From contig LR134495.1 of assembly GCA_900638155.1 (NCBI GenBank), forward strand, positions 1,550,001 to 1,614,000: DNA of 64,000 nt, given 5' to 3'. The stretch is from Mannheimia haemolytica. Its GTDB lineage: Bacteria > Pseudomonadota > Gammaproteobacteria > Enterobacterales > Pasteurellaceae. Both the position numbers and the translations under genes were made by a program. The notes beneath the pieces were generated by a model. That model searched no databases and had not been told where the DNA came from. It saw nothing but the letters and a program-made list of their open reading frames with translations. Positions 24,850 to 33,873 of the stretch are shown here, piece by piece. Every line of letters begins with the position of its first letter. The stretch's first letter is position 1.

Positions 24850-26862
24850 ATGAAATCTCACTTTAACTTCAAAAAATCCCACTTACGGATCACGACAGCA
24901 TTATTATCAAGTGTATCAGGACTATCTTATGCCGATTCGATTACGGATAAACTGGAATTTAGTAAGTCGGATTCGATTATTTCAGACCGTGTTTTTTACC
25001 AAATCGGCGGTGGAATGGGTTATATGGCTCCACCTAGTCGTGGTAATACCAAAGTTGTTGATTTAGGAATTGGTTGGAAAGCGAATTTAACCTGTGGTAA
25101 TTTTGATATTAAAACGACCATTAAAAATGATTTAAACGGTCTCAAAGACGGCTTTAAAGATTTAATGGGGAATGTCATTGATTCAGCGAAAGGTGCGGTT
25201 GCAAGTATGCCTGCAATGGTATTGCAACGGGCCAACCCTCAACTCTACGATTTACTCACAAATGGTATGTACCAAGGTAAGCTGGATTTCAACCGTCTTA
25301 AAACCAGTTGTGAAGAAATGTCCAAAGTTTTAGCAGATCATACACTGGGAGGAAAATGGGGGCAAGCAGCTGATTTAGAAAGCTATAAGCAAATTACCTC
25401 CTCTCAACCTGATGCAAAACAAGCTCAAAAAGACCTGGAAGATAAAAAAGGGAAAGATGGGCGAGTTTGGATAGGAGGTCAGAAAAAAGGTGGGGAAAAC
25501 CAAGAAGCTATCAATGTTGTTGGCGATGTTGTCAAAGCTGGGTTTAATTTACTGAACAAACGTAATGCCTTAGATACCAGTACAATTTCAGGTTCAAGCT
25601 GTGATGGGAATCTTTGCCAAACTTGGGATAATCCACAAACAGCAGCCGATTTTTTAACTAAGATTATTGGTGAACAATCTATTTCGACTTGTAAAGAGGA
25701 TTGTGGCACTAAAACCAGCTCAAAAGCCGGTGTAGGCTTGAGTCCGGAAATTGAGGAAGAACATGTTCGTACTATTGTCAAATTAGAGAATGTACTGAAT
25801 ATGGATGTGCCTAAGGCTGAATTGTTAGCTGATTTGAGTTCAACTACTGTACCAGTAACAAGAGGGCTTATTGAGAGTCTTCGAGATGATCCTGATGTTG
25901 AGGTATTAAGCCAACGCTTATCTGCAGAAATTGCGACTAGTAAGATAATGGAAAAAATGCTCCTGGCTCGGCGAGCAGTCTTAGCTGGTATGCGTGAGCC
26001 AAATGTCGCTCAAAATGCGGATGCACAAGTAGAACTGGAAAGAGTACTCAATATTATTGACCGTGAAATTTCCCAAGTAAAACTAGAAATGGATATGCAA
26101 AAAATGATCACCGGCAATACGGCTTCGGTGATTTTGCAAAGCAAATCCGAACGAGAAGCTCTTGCTGGTGCTCATAGTTTATCTCAAGACAGTCTGGATA
26201 AACGTGTTCAAGGACTTGAAAACGGTAATGTTGCATTAACTGATTTAGAGGCAGGCTCTAATATTAACCTCTCTCGTAGAAATATTGCATTGAGTATCCC
26301 GAATATTCCGAATGTAGCTGCTCTCATACCTAATCTGCCAAATCGAGGTGGTTCAGGTGTAGGTGGAAATTTCCCATCACTCGCACAAATCAGCGGTTCA
26401 ACGATGGATCAAGCAACAGGATTACTACGTAATTTTGAAGGCTTTATCTCTAAGGCTCAATGGGATGTAAATGCTCATCGAGTAGGATATGGTTCCGATA
26501 CAATTACCCGAGCTGATGGTACGATCGTAAAAGTAACCAAAGATACGGTCATTACCAAAGAAGATGCAGAGCGTGATTTGGCCCGCCGAACAGCTATCTT
26601 CGCAAATAATGTGAGAAAAGAGCTTGGAGATTCAAATTGGAATGCGTTACCGCCGAACGCTCAAGCTGTTTTAGTGTCTTATGCATATAATTATGGTTCA
26701 CTTGCTAAAACAAAAAGCGTACTTGATGCAGCCAGAAGATCAGCTCAAAGTGGTGATATGAATGCTTTAGCTACTGCAATCAGAAATCGCCAAGTTGATA
26801 ATAATGGCATCAATGCACGTCGCCGGAATCAGGAAGCTGACTATATTCTTGGTAAAAATTAA
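24850..26862 (+). CDS. ICE conjugation protein TIGR03755 (PFL_4711, TraH-like) with C-terminal lysozyme-like domain
   Basis: About 670 aa from the ATG at 24850 (GGAGCAATA upstream). Residues ~1-490 match PFL_4711-type proteins (signal peptide ending SYADS, 'YQIGGGMGYMAPPSRG', CSS-type cysteines, long coiled region ~300-440). From about residue 520 a separate module appears: 'LRNFEGFISKAQWDVNAHR' then 'GYGSDT', 'ITKEDAERDLARR', 'NALPPNAQAVLVSYAYNYGS' and 'RRNQEADYIL'. This has the layout of a phage-type lysozyme/muramidase domain, with Glu of FEG as likely catalytic acid. Plain PFL_4711 proteins are about 450 aa, so this is a fusion that could open murein for the transfer channel. Confidence 0.82.
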   Translation: MKSHFNFKKSHLRITTALLSSVSGLSYADSITDKLEFSKSDSIISDRVFYQIGGGMGYMAPPSRGNTKVVDLGIGWKANLTCGNFDIKTTIKNDLNGLKDGFKDLMGNVIDSAKGAVASMPAMVLQRANPQLYDLLTNGMYQGKLDFNRLKTSCEEMSKVLADHTLGGKWGQAADLESYKQITSSQPDAKQAQKDLEDKKGKDGRVWIGGQKKGGENQEAINVVGDVVKAGFNLLNKRNALDTSTISGSSCDGNLCQTWDNPQTAADFLTKIIGEQSISTCKEDCGTKTSSKAGVGLSPEIEEEHVRTIVKLENVLNMDVPKAELLADLSSTTVPVTRGLIESLRDDPDVEVLSQRLSAEIATSKIMEKMLLARRAVLAGMREPNVAQNADAQVELERVLNIIDREISQVKLEMDMQKMITGNTASVILQSKSEREALAGAHSLSQDSLDKRVQGLENGNVALTDLEAGSNINLSRRNIALSIPNIPNVAALIPNLPNRGGSGVGGNFPSLAQISGSTMDQATGLLRNFEGFISKAQWDVNAHRVGYGSDTITRADGTIVKVTKDTVITKEDAERDLARRTAIFANNVRKELGDSNWNALPPNAQAVLVSYAYNYGSLAKTKSVLDAARRSAQSGDMNALATAIRNRQVDNNGINARRRNQEADYILGKN

Positions 26863-26882
26863 CCTCATAAGGAGTTACATTT

Positions 26883-27311
26883 ATGCGTAAATTATTAGGT
26901 ATTACTGTACTTACACTTTGTACAACTTCAGCATTTGCAACGGATAAAAATGTGGTATTTTCTTGTACCAGCACAGAAGGTAAACCTCTCACAGTTAAAC
27001 GGGTAGGAAATGATTACGAGTATTCGTATGATAAAACTATCTTCAAAAACCCAATCAAAAAAGCGGTGACCAACGATGGCTCAATTATCGCTAGAGGATC
27101 AGGTTTTACCACGTATGCATTAGAACTGAAAAATGATGGTTTGAAGTATGTAGTTGGGTTTGTTCAACCAAATGGTAACTCAAAAGAGTTTATTGAGCCT
27201 GGAGCAACGATTAGCCGTGATAATGATCAACCAAGCATTGGCTCTGTAGATTGTGATCCTTACAAAAAAATCTATTATAAGTTTGATGTTCATTTAATGA
27301 ATACCTTGTAA
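26883..27311 (+). CDS. Small exported protein, unknown; possible lysozyme inhibitor
   Basis: A 142-aa protein with signal peptide 'GITVLTLCTTSAFA' and AAGGAG upstream. The mature protein begins 'TDKNVVFSCTSTEGKPLTVKRVGNDYEYSYDK', a beta-rich text with two cysteines, seen in small secreted domains of Proteobacteria. It follows the lysozyme-fusion gene by 20 bp in the same operon, so an inhibitor of that muramidase is a reasonable guess but not shown. A GC-rich hairpin (TATGGGGGA...TCCCCCATA) follows at 27329-27362. Confidence 0.55.
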   Translation: MRKLLGITVLTLCTTSAFATDKNVVFSCTSTEGKPLTVKRVGNDYEYSYDKTIFKNPIKKAVTNDGSIIARGSGFTTYALELKNDGLKYVVGFVQPNGNSKEFIEPGATISRDNDQPSIGSVDCDPYKKIYYKFDVHLMNTL

Positions 27312-27341
27312 TGCGATAATTCAATAATATGGGGGAATGGC

Positions 27342-27370
27342 TTGATTTTTCATCCCCCATACTCTATTAT
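27342..27370 (+). promoter_or_regulatory. Promoter of the TenpI-like RNA
   Basis: TTGATT (27342-27347), 17-nt spacer, TATTAT (27365-27370). The expected start point falls at the first base of repeat 1. The promoter overlaps the terminator hairpin of the gene upstream. Confidence 0.75.
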
Positions 27371-27375
27371 ATAGA

Positions 27376-27482
27376 TGTGGTGCTAGAGCCAGCCCACGTT
27401 AAAAAATACAAAGCTCGGTAGATGAACTATTGTGGTGCCAGAGCCGGCCCACGTTAAAAAATACAAAGCTCGGTAGATGAGG
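27376..27482 (+). ncRNA. tenpI: Two tandem ~55-nt repeats: type III antitoxin RNA (TenpI-like)
   Basis: Units start at 27376 and 27431 and share TGTGGTGC(C/T)AGAGCC(G/A)GCCCACGTT plus AAAAAATACAAAGCTCGG. GAGC and GCTC in each unit can pair across the A-rich spacer, as in type III pseudoknot antitoxins. A strong promoter ends at the first unit and a terminator follows the second. It would be cut into units by, and bind, the toxin at 27527. Confidence 0.78.
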
Positions 27483-27513
27483 CCCCTTAAGTCGTAAGAT
27501 TTAAGGGGTTTTG
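27483..27513 (+). terminator. Terminator between antitoxin RNA and TenpN-like gene
   Basis: CCCCTTAA (27483-27490) and TTAAGGGG (27501-27508) followed by TTTT; 14 nt upstream of the toxin ATG. Confidence 0.85.
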
Positions 27514-27526
27514 CTTAGGATATAAA

Positions 27527-27997
27527 ATGGATATTACAACACAAAATATTGAACTTAGATACTTATCTGAGCAGTTTTACCTTGATGTCGCTCCACATCT
27601 GAAAGAAATTTTGCTTAAAGAGACTCGCCCATACTGTGTTCTATTAGTTAGAGTTAAAAATTTAGATTTTGCCCTACCATTGCGTTCTAATTTACCTGAA
27701 AGAGAAGGAGTTGGAATTAAAACGATACCTAATCCTCAGGAATACGGCAAATTTAAAGGAATTGATTTCTCAAAAGCCATTCTACTGACAGATAAAAGCT
27801 ATTTAAAAACAGATACCGTTCAGCTCAAAAACAAATCAGAATTGTTGAATATCCAAGGTAATGAGCGTAGAATTGTTCGTGAATTTAAGAAATATGTGAG
27901 TGAATATATCACTGCACATAAAAACGGTTATAAATTAGATCATAAATTTGAATATACAACTTTAATTAATTATCATACTGAGCTGAAAATCAGCTAA
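27527..27997 (+). CDS. tenpN: Type III toxin, TenpN-like endoribonuclease
   Basis: A 156-aa protein with the TenpN/ToxN-family order: 'LSEQFYLDVAPHLKEIL' near the N-terminus, 'PYCVLLVRVKNLDFALPLRSNL' (~38-58), 'GIDFSKAILLTDKSYL' (~85-101) and 'FKKYVSEYI' (~127). TenpN toxins are RNases held inactive by tandem RNA repeats encoded just upstream, and such systems give phage abortive infection or stabilise plasmids. AGGA lies six bases before the ATG. The upstream repeats, promoter and terminator complete the system. Confidence 0.83.
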   Translation: MDITTQNIELRYLSEQFYLDVAPHLKEILLKETRPYCVLLVRVKNLDFALPLRSNLPEREGVGIKTIPNPQEYGKFKGIDFSKAILLTDKSYLKTDTVQLKNKSELLNIQGNERRIVREFKKYVSEYITAHKNGYKLDHKFEYTTLINYHTELKIS

Positions 27998-28017
27998 TTA
28001 GAATAATTGGAGGAGCT

Positions 28018-28359
28018 ATGAAATTTATCGATTTCGGAAAGCAGCTCGCTAACCCAGTTAAATTTATCAAACAGAATACTGCATTTTTACCTAAGCCTAT
28101 TCAACAAGTGGTCGTTTTTGCGGTAATTTTTGCAGGATTGCCTCTATTTATCTTGGGTTTCTTTATTCTCAGAATATGGGCTTATAAGCATATTTCTTTG
28201 TATAGTGAATATAAAGATATGGCTAATTCAGAAATATCGTCTAAAGATACAGATTTAAAATCACTTTTTTCTGATGATGAAGAACAAGAAGATGATGAAT
28301 ATCAATATGGGTATGATGGACCAGGTATATATCTAGGTAATTACCGTGTTGATGAGTAA
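28018..28359 (+). CDS. Small membrane protein with acidic tail, unknown
   Basis: A 113-aa protein with one or two hydrophobic segments ('VVVFAVIFAGLPLFILGFFI', ~37-58) and a very acidic C-terminal third ('SDDEEQEDDEYQYGYDG'). A strong ribosome site (TTGGAGGAG) lies 20 bp after tenpN, so it is probably co-expressed with the toxin. No family recognised. A 26-bp palindromic terminator follows. Confidence 0.6.
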   Translation: MKFIDFGKQLANPVKFIKQNTAFLPKPIQQVVVFAVIFAGLPLFILGFFILRIWAYKHISLYSEYKDMANSEISSKDTDLKSLFSDDEEQEDDEYQYGYDGPGIYLGNYRVDE

Positions 28360-28364
28360 AAGTA

Positions 28365-28395
28365 AATAGAGTGGTATATACCACTCTATTATTCA
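28365..28395. terminator. Bidirectional terminator (26-bp perfect palindrome)
   Basis: The palindrome at 28365-28390 has half site AATAGAGTGGTAT and is followed by ATTATT. It lies between the convergent 113-aa gene and the T4SS operon. Confidence 0.8.
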
Positions 28396-28404
28396 GTTGT
28401 TAGA

Positions 28405-29877
28405 TTATTTCCCTATCTTGGAACCCGCTGTTTTAGAGTCTCTAGAACCAGTAGTTAAATGACTTGCAAACTCTCCCATTTTTACTCCTACCCAAGACAT
28501 ACTGCCTAGCCAAATCGCTGGTAAGACCAAGAACATAGAACCCATCACAAAATTCACAATAATATCGTCTTGTGTATTTTCAAGGAAATAAGGGTTTATT
28601 CTGCTATGTGTGCCTGAATCATAGAGGACCGACAGCAACCAAGAGTCAAGCCATCTAGCTAGTTCCCACCAAAATGTGAGTGTAACTAATGCGAAATTCA
28701 CAAAAGTTAGCGTAACCAATGTTTTTAACGAATAACCACTCATAACCATAATTAAAGGCGTGAGAATAATCAATGCCATTAATGCAAATGAATGCACCAT
28801 CGGTAATGCTTGCCGCATCGAATCAAAAGCAGGGAATGCTCCGATACTGCCTAATGACAGACCAAACATTGAAGCTGTTTTAGTCACTTCATTTGTAAAT
28901 GATCTGTCTAAATTTCCCCCATACCCGGGATAAACTTTCCCTCTCGAAATATCCATATTCTCAGCTCGTAATACGGTACGAAGTATGGATTCATCGGAAT
29001 TTTCTTTACTGCTGAAAAAATCAATCACTTTTGCAGAGAAGTTCTGTTTTACATCATCTAATAAACGATCTTTTAAACCATTATTCGCCGTATCCCACCA
29101 CTCTGCACAATTTGGAAAACCACCCTCTCCATTATTCGGCAATCCATTATCCCGAGAAGCATTATAGGGAAATAGACTATGAGGTTGTTGGGCTCGATAA
29201 CGGGGATAAAGCTCGCTATTTGCAATCAAAATACGGCCACCTAACCAGCTAGTCTCACGAACCTGTGCTGGGCTCAATGAAAGTTGGCTATTTTGAATTT
29301 TCTGACGTGCCGGTACATAGCATTGTTGTACAAATAAGCGAACCTCTGTCAATAATGCTGGATTATTGATTTTCTCGTGTTGAACTTCAAAACGAACTTG
29401 ACGTAAATCCGGTTTGCAGGGAATTGAAGCTGTTAAGGCGTGTGTTACCCCTTTGTTGATTTGATGAAATAATCCCCACCAGATAGGGACTCTCGCTTGT
29501 TGATCACCCAATTCAGAGTTCATTTGGTTATAACCACTATCCTCTGGTGCAGTTGGAACACGATAACCACAGGCTTTAGAACGTTCTACATTCAACTCAA
29601 TATTATTCAGGTTGATCGGTATCATTGGAGCTAAGACCAATACAACGACAAACATCGCCGGGTAAAATTTGAGGCTGAGCCAAGTAATAAGTAAATCCCC
29701 TTTATTACCTTCGTCCTCACCTTGTTTTTTGACTTCCATCCACGTACTGATTAAGACAAAAATGAGAGGCAGAACAAACAACCCTGTTTGAACCAATACA
29801 GCGAAAATATTGTTGTTGATGATCCAAGCCAGTAAGGTAAGAAAGTATTCTAAGTAACTATCTACGGTAAAGGTCAT
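28405..29877 (-). CDS. TraG-N-terminal-domain conjugation protein
   Basis: About 490 aa from MTFTVDSYLEYFLTLL at 29877 (GAGGATGAG upstream). Multiple membrane segments lie at both ends ('NNIFAVLVQTGLFVLPLIFVL' ~16-36; four or more from ~365 on) around a periplasmic middle. It matches the TraG N-terminal domain proteins that end the GI-type T4SS operon, acting in mating-pair stabilisation or entry exclusion. Last gene of the main minus-strand transfer operon. Confidence 0.85.
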   Translation of the reverse strand: MTFTVDSYLEYFLTLLAWIINNNIFAVLVQTGLFVLPLIFVLISTWMEVKKQGEDEGNKGDLLITWLSLKFYPAMFVVVLVLAPMIPINLNNIELNVERSKACGYRVPTAPEDSGYNQMNSELGDQQARVPIWWGLFHQINKGVTHALTASIPCKPDLRQVRFEVQHEKINNPALLTEVRLFVQQCYVPARQKIQNSQLSLSPAQVRETSWLGGRILIANSELYPRYRAQQPHSLFPYNASRDNGLPNNGEGGFPNCAEWWDTANNGLKDRLLDDVKQNFSAKVIDFFSSKENSDESILRTVLRAENMDISRGKVYPGYGGNLDRSFTNEVTKTASMFGLSLGSIGAFPAFDSMRQALPMVHSFALMALIILTPLIMVMSGYSLKTLVTLTFVNFALVTLTFWWELARWLDSWLLSVLYDSGTHSRINPYFLENTQDDIIVNFVMGSMFLVLPAIWLGSMSWVGVKMGEFASHLTTGSRDSKTAGSKIGK

Positions 29878-29887
29878 CTCATCCTCC

Positions 29888-30205
29888 TTAAAGTAGATAC
29901 AGTAAATTAAGTCCCTCAATAATTGGGATGACAGATAAAATCATTAACCTGGCTTTTAATGGCATTTGCCCTTTTCGATTAAGTTGTACCATCAATAGCC
30001 AAATAGCTACATATAAAACAAATCGCCATCCCAACCAGGCATAGCGGGTTTCATAGAACCACGCTTGAAAATTTGTGGAAGGAAAATAGGTCATTGCCAA
30101 CCAGCCAACAACGAGTAGTAATAAAATAATACCGATGATCATCAAGGTTATTTTTAATACAGTAATAACCCTTGTCATTTTAGGCTTTGTTGTATCAGAC
30201 TTCAT
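29888..30205 (-). CDS. Conjugation-operon membrane protein, 105 aa
   Basis: About three hydrophobic helices ('VLKITLMIIGIILLLLVVGWLAM', 'FVLYVAIWLLMV', 'LMILSVIPIIEGLNLLYLL'). It overlaps the 142-aa gene upstream by 11 bp and ends 11 bp before traG-N. Hypothetical inner-membrane component of the transfer operon. Confidence 0.75.
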   Translation of the reverse strand: MKSDTTKPKMTRVITVLKITLMIIGIILLLLVVGWLAMTYFPSTNFQAWFYETRYAWLGWRFVLYVAIWLLMVQLNRKGQMPLKARLMILSVIPIIEGLNLLYLL

Positions 30206-30623
30206 TATTATCTATTACCTCGTTATACACAGAGTTATCCGCAATTGATGTGGATAAGGGTAAAAGATTACTTTTCAAACCGAGATACTGAGTAAGGAAT
30301 GCCGAAAACCAATAAGCATCCACATGATCAGCTATTTCAATAATTAAACGAGCTGACCATTCACTGTTATTGGAAGTTGGTAGCAAAGAACGCCCCGTCA
30401 CATTAAGTAATAAGTGAACAGAACCCTGCTCACCAGAAAGTTCGATAGCCCAGTGATTTTGCACGACACGATGAGGGAATAAGGTAATCTGTTTCCCAAC
30501 GCCGATGAGTTGGCGAATTTGTTCACAAAATCCAAGCAATTGAGTTTCTACCGCTGGAGATACAACTCCTAATGAGGATTTTTGTGGGCCTGCATTAAAT
30601 AAACGGTAATGTTGTTTATTCAT
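30195..30623 (-). CDS. Conjugation-operon protein, 142 aa, unknown
   Basis: A soluble protein beginning MNKQHYRLFNAGPQKSSLG. The body is beta-rich ('ITLFPHRVVQNHWAIELSGE', 'SVHLLLNVTGRSLLP'). It overlaps the stop of traC by one base and the next gene by 11 bp, so translation is coupled. I do not recognise a family beyond position in GI-type operons. Confidence 0.7.
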   Translation of the reverse strand: MNKQHYRLFNAGPQKSSLGVVSPAVETQLLGFCEQIRQLIGVGKQITLFPHRVVQNHWAIELSGEQGSVHLLLNVTGRSLLPTSNNSEWSARLIIEIADHVDAYWFSAFLTQYLGLKSNLLPLSTSIADNSVYNEVIDNNEV

Positions 30624-33460
30624 TAGTGTATTCCTCTTGCTTTATCAATCCGAGCTGCAACCTCTAAAGCTGCATCGAGTTCGGTATAGCCGTGCTGCAT
30701 CATCAGTTGCTTACGTTCTGCTTTTTCATGTTTTTCAGTCATTCCTAAAGCTAAAAATAAGCTAGGCGGTACAACTCGGAATAGAGCTTCCATATTCGTT
30801 GCTAATACCACGCCCTCGGTATATTTACGATCTGATTTTTTGGCAGATAACAACATCGTTTTCTGGGCCTCTGACAGTTTCCGGAAACGATTGATTTCAT
30901 CAATTTCACTGGCAGACACATTCAACAATTCCCACCATTCGACCATTGAGAGTAATTTCGCCGCTTCATTCGGGAAGTCATCCATATTTTGAGTAGCAAG
31001 CCATAGCCAAATCCCTAGTTTACGCCACATTTTTGAGCCTTTAACTAGGAATTTAGCTAATAATGGGTTGGCCGTGATAATGTGTGATTCATCTGTTACA
31101 TTCAGAATCATCCGATCACTGTGTTGGTATTTTTCACCAAGACTGTTGATATGGTTAATGAGTGAAATATAGGAAATGGCCAACTCTGCTTCATAGCCTT
31201 CCCGGGCAAACATAGCTAAATCAACTAAGGTTAGATCAGCCTCCGGCCAAATTGCCCCCTCTCGATTAAAAAATTGCCCATTTACACCGGTACAAAACAT
31301 TTCTAATGATTCTGCCATTTCTGCTAAACGGGTACGCCGTTCTTCACGAGTATGCTCATCATGACTTAATGCTTCCAAAGCATTTTTAATATCTTCAGTC
31401 AGCGTTTGTCTGCCTTCAGATTTGGTTTGGCGAGCTGCATTTAAAATGGCACGACGAATAGCAGCACGATCAGCACGGCTCATTTTTTCATCTTCTTTCT
31501 TTTCACCTCCGGTGATCATCAAACGTGCCGTCAGCTCCATTTCGGCCAATAAATCTCGTTGCATATCACCTTCATCATCAGTGTCATCGTTATCCTCAAT
31601 GTCTTCCGGCACATCTTCCGGGTTTAATTCCATATCCAATAGACGATGTGCTTCTGAAAAGAGTGGTAAGACAATGCCGCTGTTTGGAGCTAACGTAATG
31701 CGATTTACAGTCAGTCCGAAACGTTCTGCATAGTCCGCTAATAAACCAAATGAATTTCCTGCCTCAACAACAAAAGTCCGTGGGCGATAAACGGCCATAG
31801 CCTGACATAATTGCCCACATAACGTAGCTGATTTTCCCGAACCGGTTGGACCTAATAATAGCTTGTGAGCATTTTTGGTTCTGTCTTTACGGTTAAATGG
31901 GTCGAAATTAAATGGTGCTCCTCCTCGATTAAAGTAAGTGATCCCCGGATTCCCAGTCCCGGTATCTCGGCCAAAGATAGGTAATAAGTTTGCCAAATGT
32001 TGTACAAAATAGTACTTCGTGTAGTAATGTGATTTGGCATCCATCTGCGGATTAAAATTCATTGGTAGCCAACGCAAATAGCTGTTAAGTGGGGCAATTT
32101 CTGCATTTTCCTTCACGGGTTCTAGGTTGTTACTGAGCAGAATCGTTCTCAACTGGCGAGAACGGGTACGTAGCTCCTTTTCATCCTTACCTCGAACGTA
32201 AAATGCAATAGCTGCTTGATAGAGTTTATGCCCCTCTTTAAGATAAGACTGTACAGTTTGACAGTCTTCTTTTAGGTATTTCGACTCAAAATTTTCACCT
32301 ACCGCTCGACTACTAATTTTTTCTAAATGTGCCTCCAACTTATCCTGTGGATGGATGACGATGGTAATTGCCATAATGGTTGATTCCGGCAACAAGTCAA
32401 ATAATGCATTGATATTACGCCCACGAGTAATCTCGCCAGTCATCAACCCCACTTCCGGTTGTTTCCTCAAATTATTGACTACAACAACTTCGTGCGGTTG
32501 GTCATCAAAATACCAATAGTTGCCTTCATTTTTCGGTTGAGAATAAAATAAATCTTCACTGAAATCGTTAAACGCTAATTCTGGAAGCCCGTCATTTGAG
32601 GTTTGTTTACCAAAAAGATGGTAGCAATCATTGTTGCTTAACCCCTCAAAATTAATAGAAGGATTGGGATTAAACCAACGTAACAGCCATTGACGAAATT
32701 GTTCGCCATCCAGTCGCTGCAATTGTAATCCAGCAGTTGTTAGAGCTCCATTTATGCGAGAACAAGCATTGTTCAGCTGCTCGACAATCAGATTTTCATT
32801 AGTGTCATTGGATTTATCAACATACCGATAGATCACCATTTTGGTACTACGTATACGACCAGACCAAGCTGTATTTGTCACTCGCTCATCAATAAAAAGC
32901 CCCTCTGGTTTACCGATATCCTTGAAATGCTTGGCTTGTACCCGTAACCATTCTTCGCTAAATGCACTATTTTTAGCGATAGGCGAGATATAATTTCGTA
33001 GCTGTTCAATATAAGGCTGTAAATCATCGCTGTCTTGGCAATAAAATTGAACAACGTACGGATTTACATCCAATTCATCAAAGCTGTCTTGCAAGGCATC
33101 TTTGACAAGATTACGTATCCGACTTAAAAATTCAATACTACGGCCAGCAGTACCAATCGGCTTAATATCAAATACTGCCCCAACACTACGGGCATCATCA
33201 AGGAGTATCACACCGTGCTCATTCAAATATTCTCCCCAAGGTAGATGATCGATAAAGGAGGGCTCTTGTGAGTATAACCGACGGTGATGCTGTGACTGGG
33301 TGAGTTTTCCACTGCGTTTTAATTGTTGAACCTCGTTATTTACCTCACTCATTTTATTTTGAATGATGTCAGACTCACCGGTATTTTCATTTGGTTCACT
33401 TGATATAACCCCTGCTTTAGTCGGTTTGAAAGAGGAAAATACCTCACTTAAAAAAGACAT
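30623..33460 (-). CDS. traC: TraC/VirB4-type conjugation ATPase, TIGR03744 (PFL_4706)
   Basis: A 945-aa ATPase. Walker A 'LLLGPTGSGKSATLCGQL' (~535), an acidic insert ('DVPEDIEDNDDTDDEGD', ~625), Walker B region 'RMILNVTDESHIITANPLLAKF' (~795) and 'LWLATQNMDDFPNEAAKLLS' (~840). It energises pilus assembly and substrate transfer in GI-type T4SS. It overlaps the 142-aa gene and ends two bases from the lipoprotein gene upstream, in the fixed order of this family. Confidence 0.95.
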   Translation of the reverse strand: MSFLSEVFSSFKPTKAGVISSEPNENTGESDIIQNKMSEVNNEVQQLKRSGKLTQSQHHRRLYSQEPSFIDHLPWGEYLNEHGVILLDDARSVGAVFDIKPIGTAGRSIEFLSRIRNLVKDALQDSFDELDVNPYVVQFYCQDSDDLQPYIEQLRNYISPIAKNSAFSEEWLRVQAKHFKDIGKPEGLFIDERVTNTAWSGRIRSTKMVIYRYVDKSNDTNENLIVEQLNNACSRINGALTTAGLQLQRLDGEQFRQWLLRWFNPNPSINFEGLSNNDCYHLFGKQTSNDGLPELAFNDFSEDLFYSQPKNEGNYWYFDDQPHEVVVVNNLRKQPEVGLMTGEITRGRNINALFDLLPESTIMAITIVIHPQDKLEAHLEKISSRAVGENFESKYLKEDCQTVQSYLKEGHKLYQAAIAFYVRGKDEKELRTRSRQLRTILLSNNLEPVKENAEIAPLNSYLRWLPMNFNPQMDAKSHYYTKYYFVQHLANLLPIFGRDTGTGNPGITYFNRGGAPFNFDPFNRKDRTKNAHKLLLGPTGSGKSATLCGQLCQAMAVYRPRTFVVEAGNSFGLLADYAERFGLTVNRITLAPNSGIVLPLFSEAHRLLDMELNPEDVPEDIEDNDDTDDEGDMQRDLLAEMELTARLMITGGEKKEDEKMSRADRAAIRRAILNAARQTKSEGRQTLTEDIKNALEALSHDEHTREERRTRLAEMAESLEMFCTGVNGQFFNREGAIWPEADLTLVDLAMFAREGYEAELAISYISLINHINSLGEKYQHSDRMILNVTDESHIITANPLLAKFLVKGSKMWRKLGIWLWLATQNMDDFPNEAAKLLSMVEWWELLNVSASEIDEINRFRKLSEAQKTMLLSAKKSDRKYTEGVVLATNMEALFRVVPPSLFLALGMTEKHEKAERKQLMMQHGYTELDAALEVAARIDKARGIH

Positions 33461-33462
33461 GA

Positions 33463-33861
33463 TTAAAGCCCTCTTGTTCTATCACCCGGCTGAGCATATT
33501 GAACTCGTCCATAGAAAGGTAGTACTGTAGAATATCCTGGAATACTGAGAGGCTCTCCGGAACGAGTTTGATGTGGGTACACATACATAATCAGATCCGG
33601 ATTAGGTAAACGAGGGAACAAGTTATTAATTTCATTTTCTGCCGTACGGGTATAGGCTCGTTGCTCACTATTAGGAATATAATCGACAGGGTCAAGTGTT
33701 CGCCCTTGTTGTGAACGGTATAAGTGTAGATCGTTATTACTCGCTCCTTTATCCCAAATATCCCGCATCGTACTGCCGTTAGTAGGTAATAATTCTTCTG
33801 TTGATGTTGTGCAACCTGTTATCAATAAGGCACTTATCATTATGCAAAATAAATGTTTCAT
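33463..33861 (-). CDS. TraV-like conjugation lipoprotein, TIGR03751
   Basis: A 132-aa lipoprotein (lipobox 'ALLITGCTTS', Cys ~17). The mature text 'STMRDIWDKGASNNDLHLYRS' then 'PNPDLIMYVYPHQTRSG' matches the TIGR03751 transfer-region lipoproteins (outer-membrane core subunit, TraV/VirB7-like). Confidence 0.88.
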   Translation of the reverse strand: MKHLFCIMISALLITGCTTSTEELLPTNGSTMRDIWDKGASNNDLHLYRSQQGRTLDPVDYIPNSEQRAYTRTAENEINNLFPRLPNPDLIMYVYPHQTRSGEPLSIPGYSTVLPFYGRVQYAQPGDRTRGL

Positions 33862-33873
33862 CGTTTGTTCCTT

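Noticed and set aside
27376-27482. Secondary attachment site, because the repeats share GTGGTGCCAG with the tRNA-Leu 3' end
   Set aside because: Identity stops after about ten bases and no T-arm sequence follows; the promoter and terminator explain the repeats.
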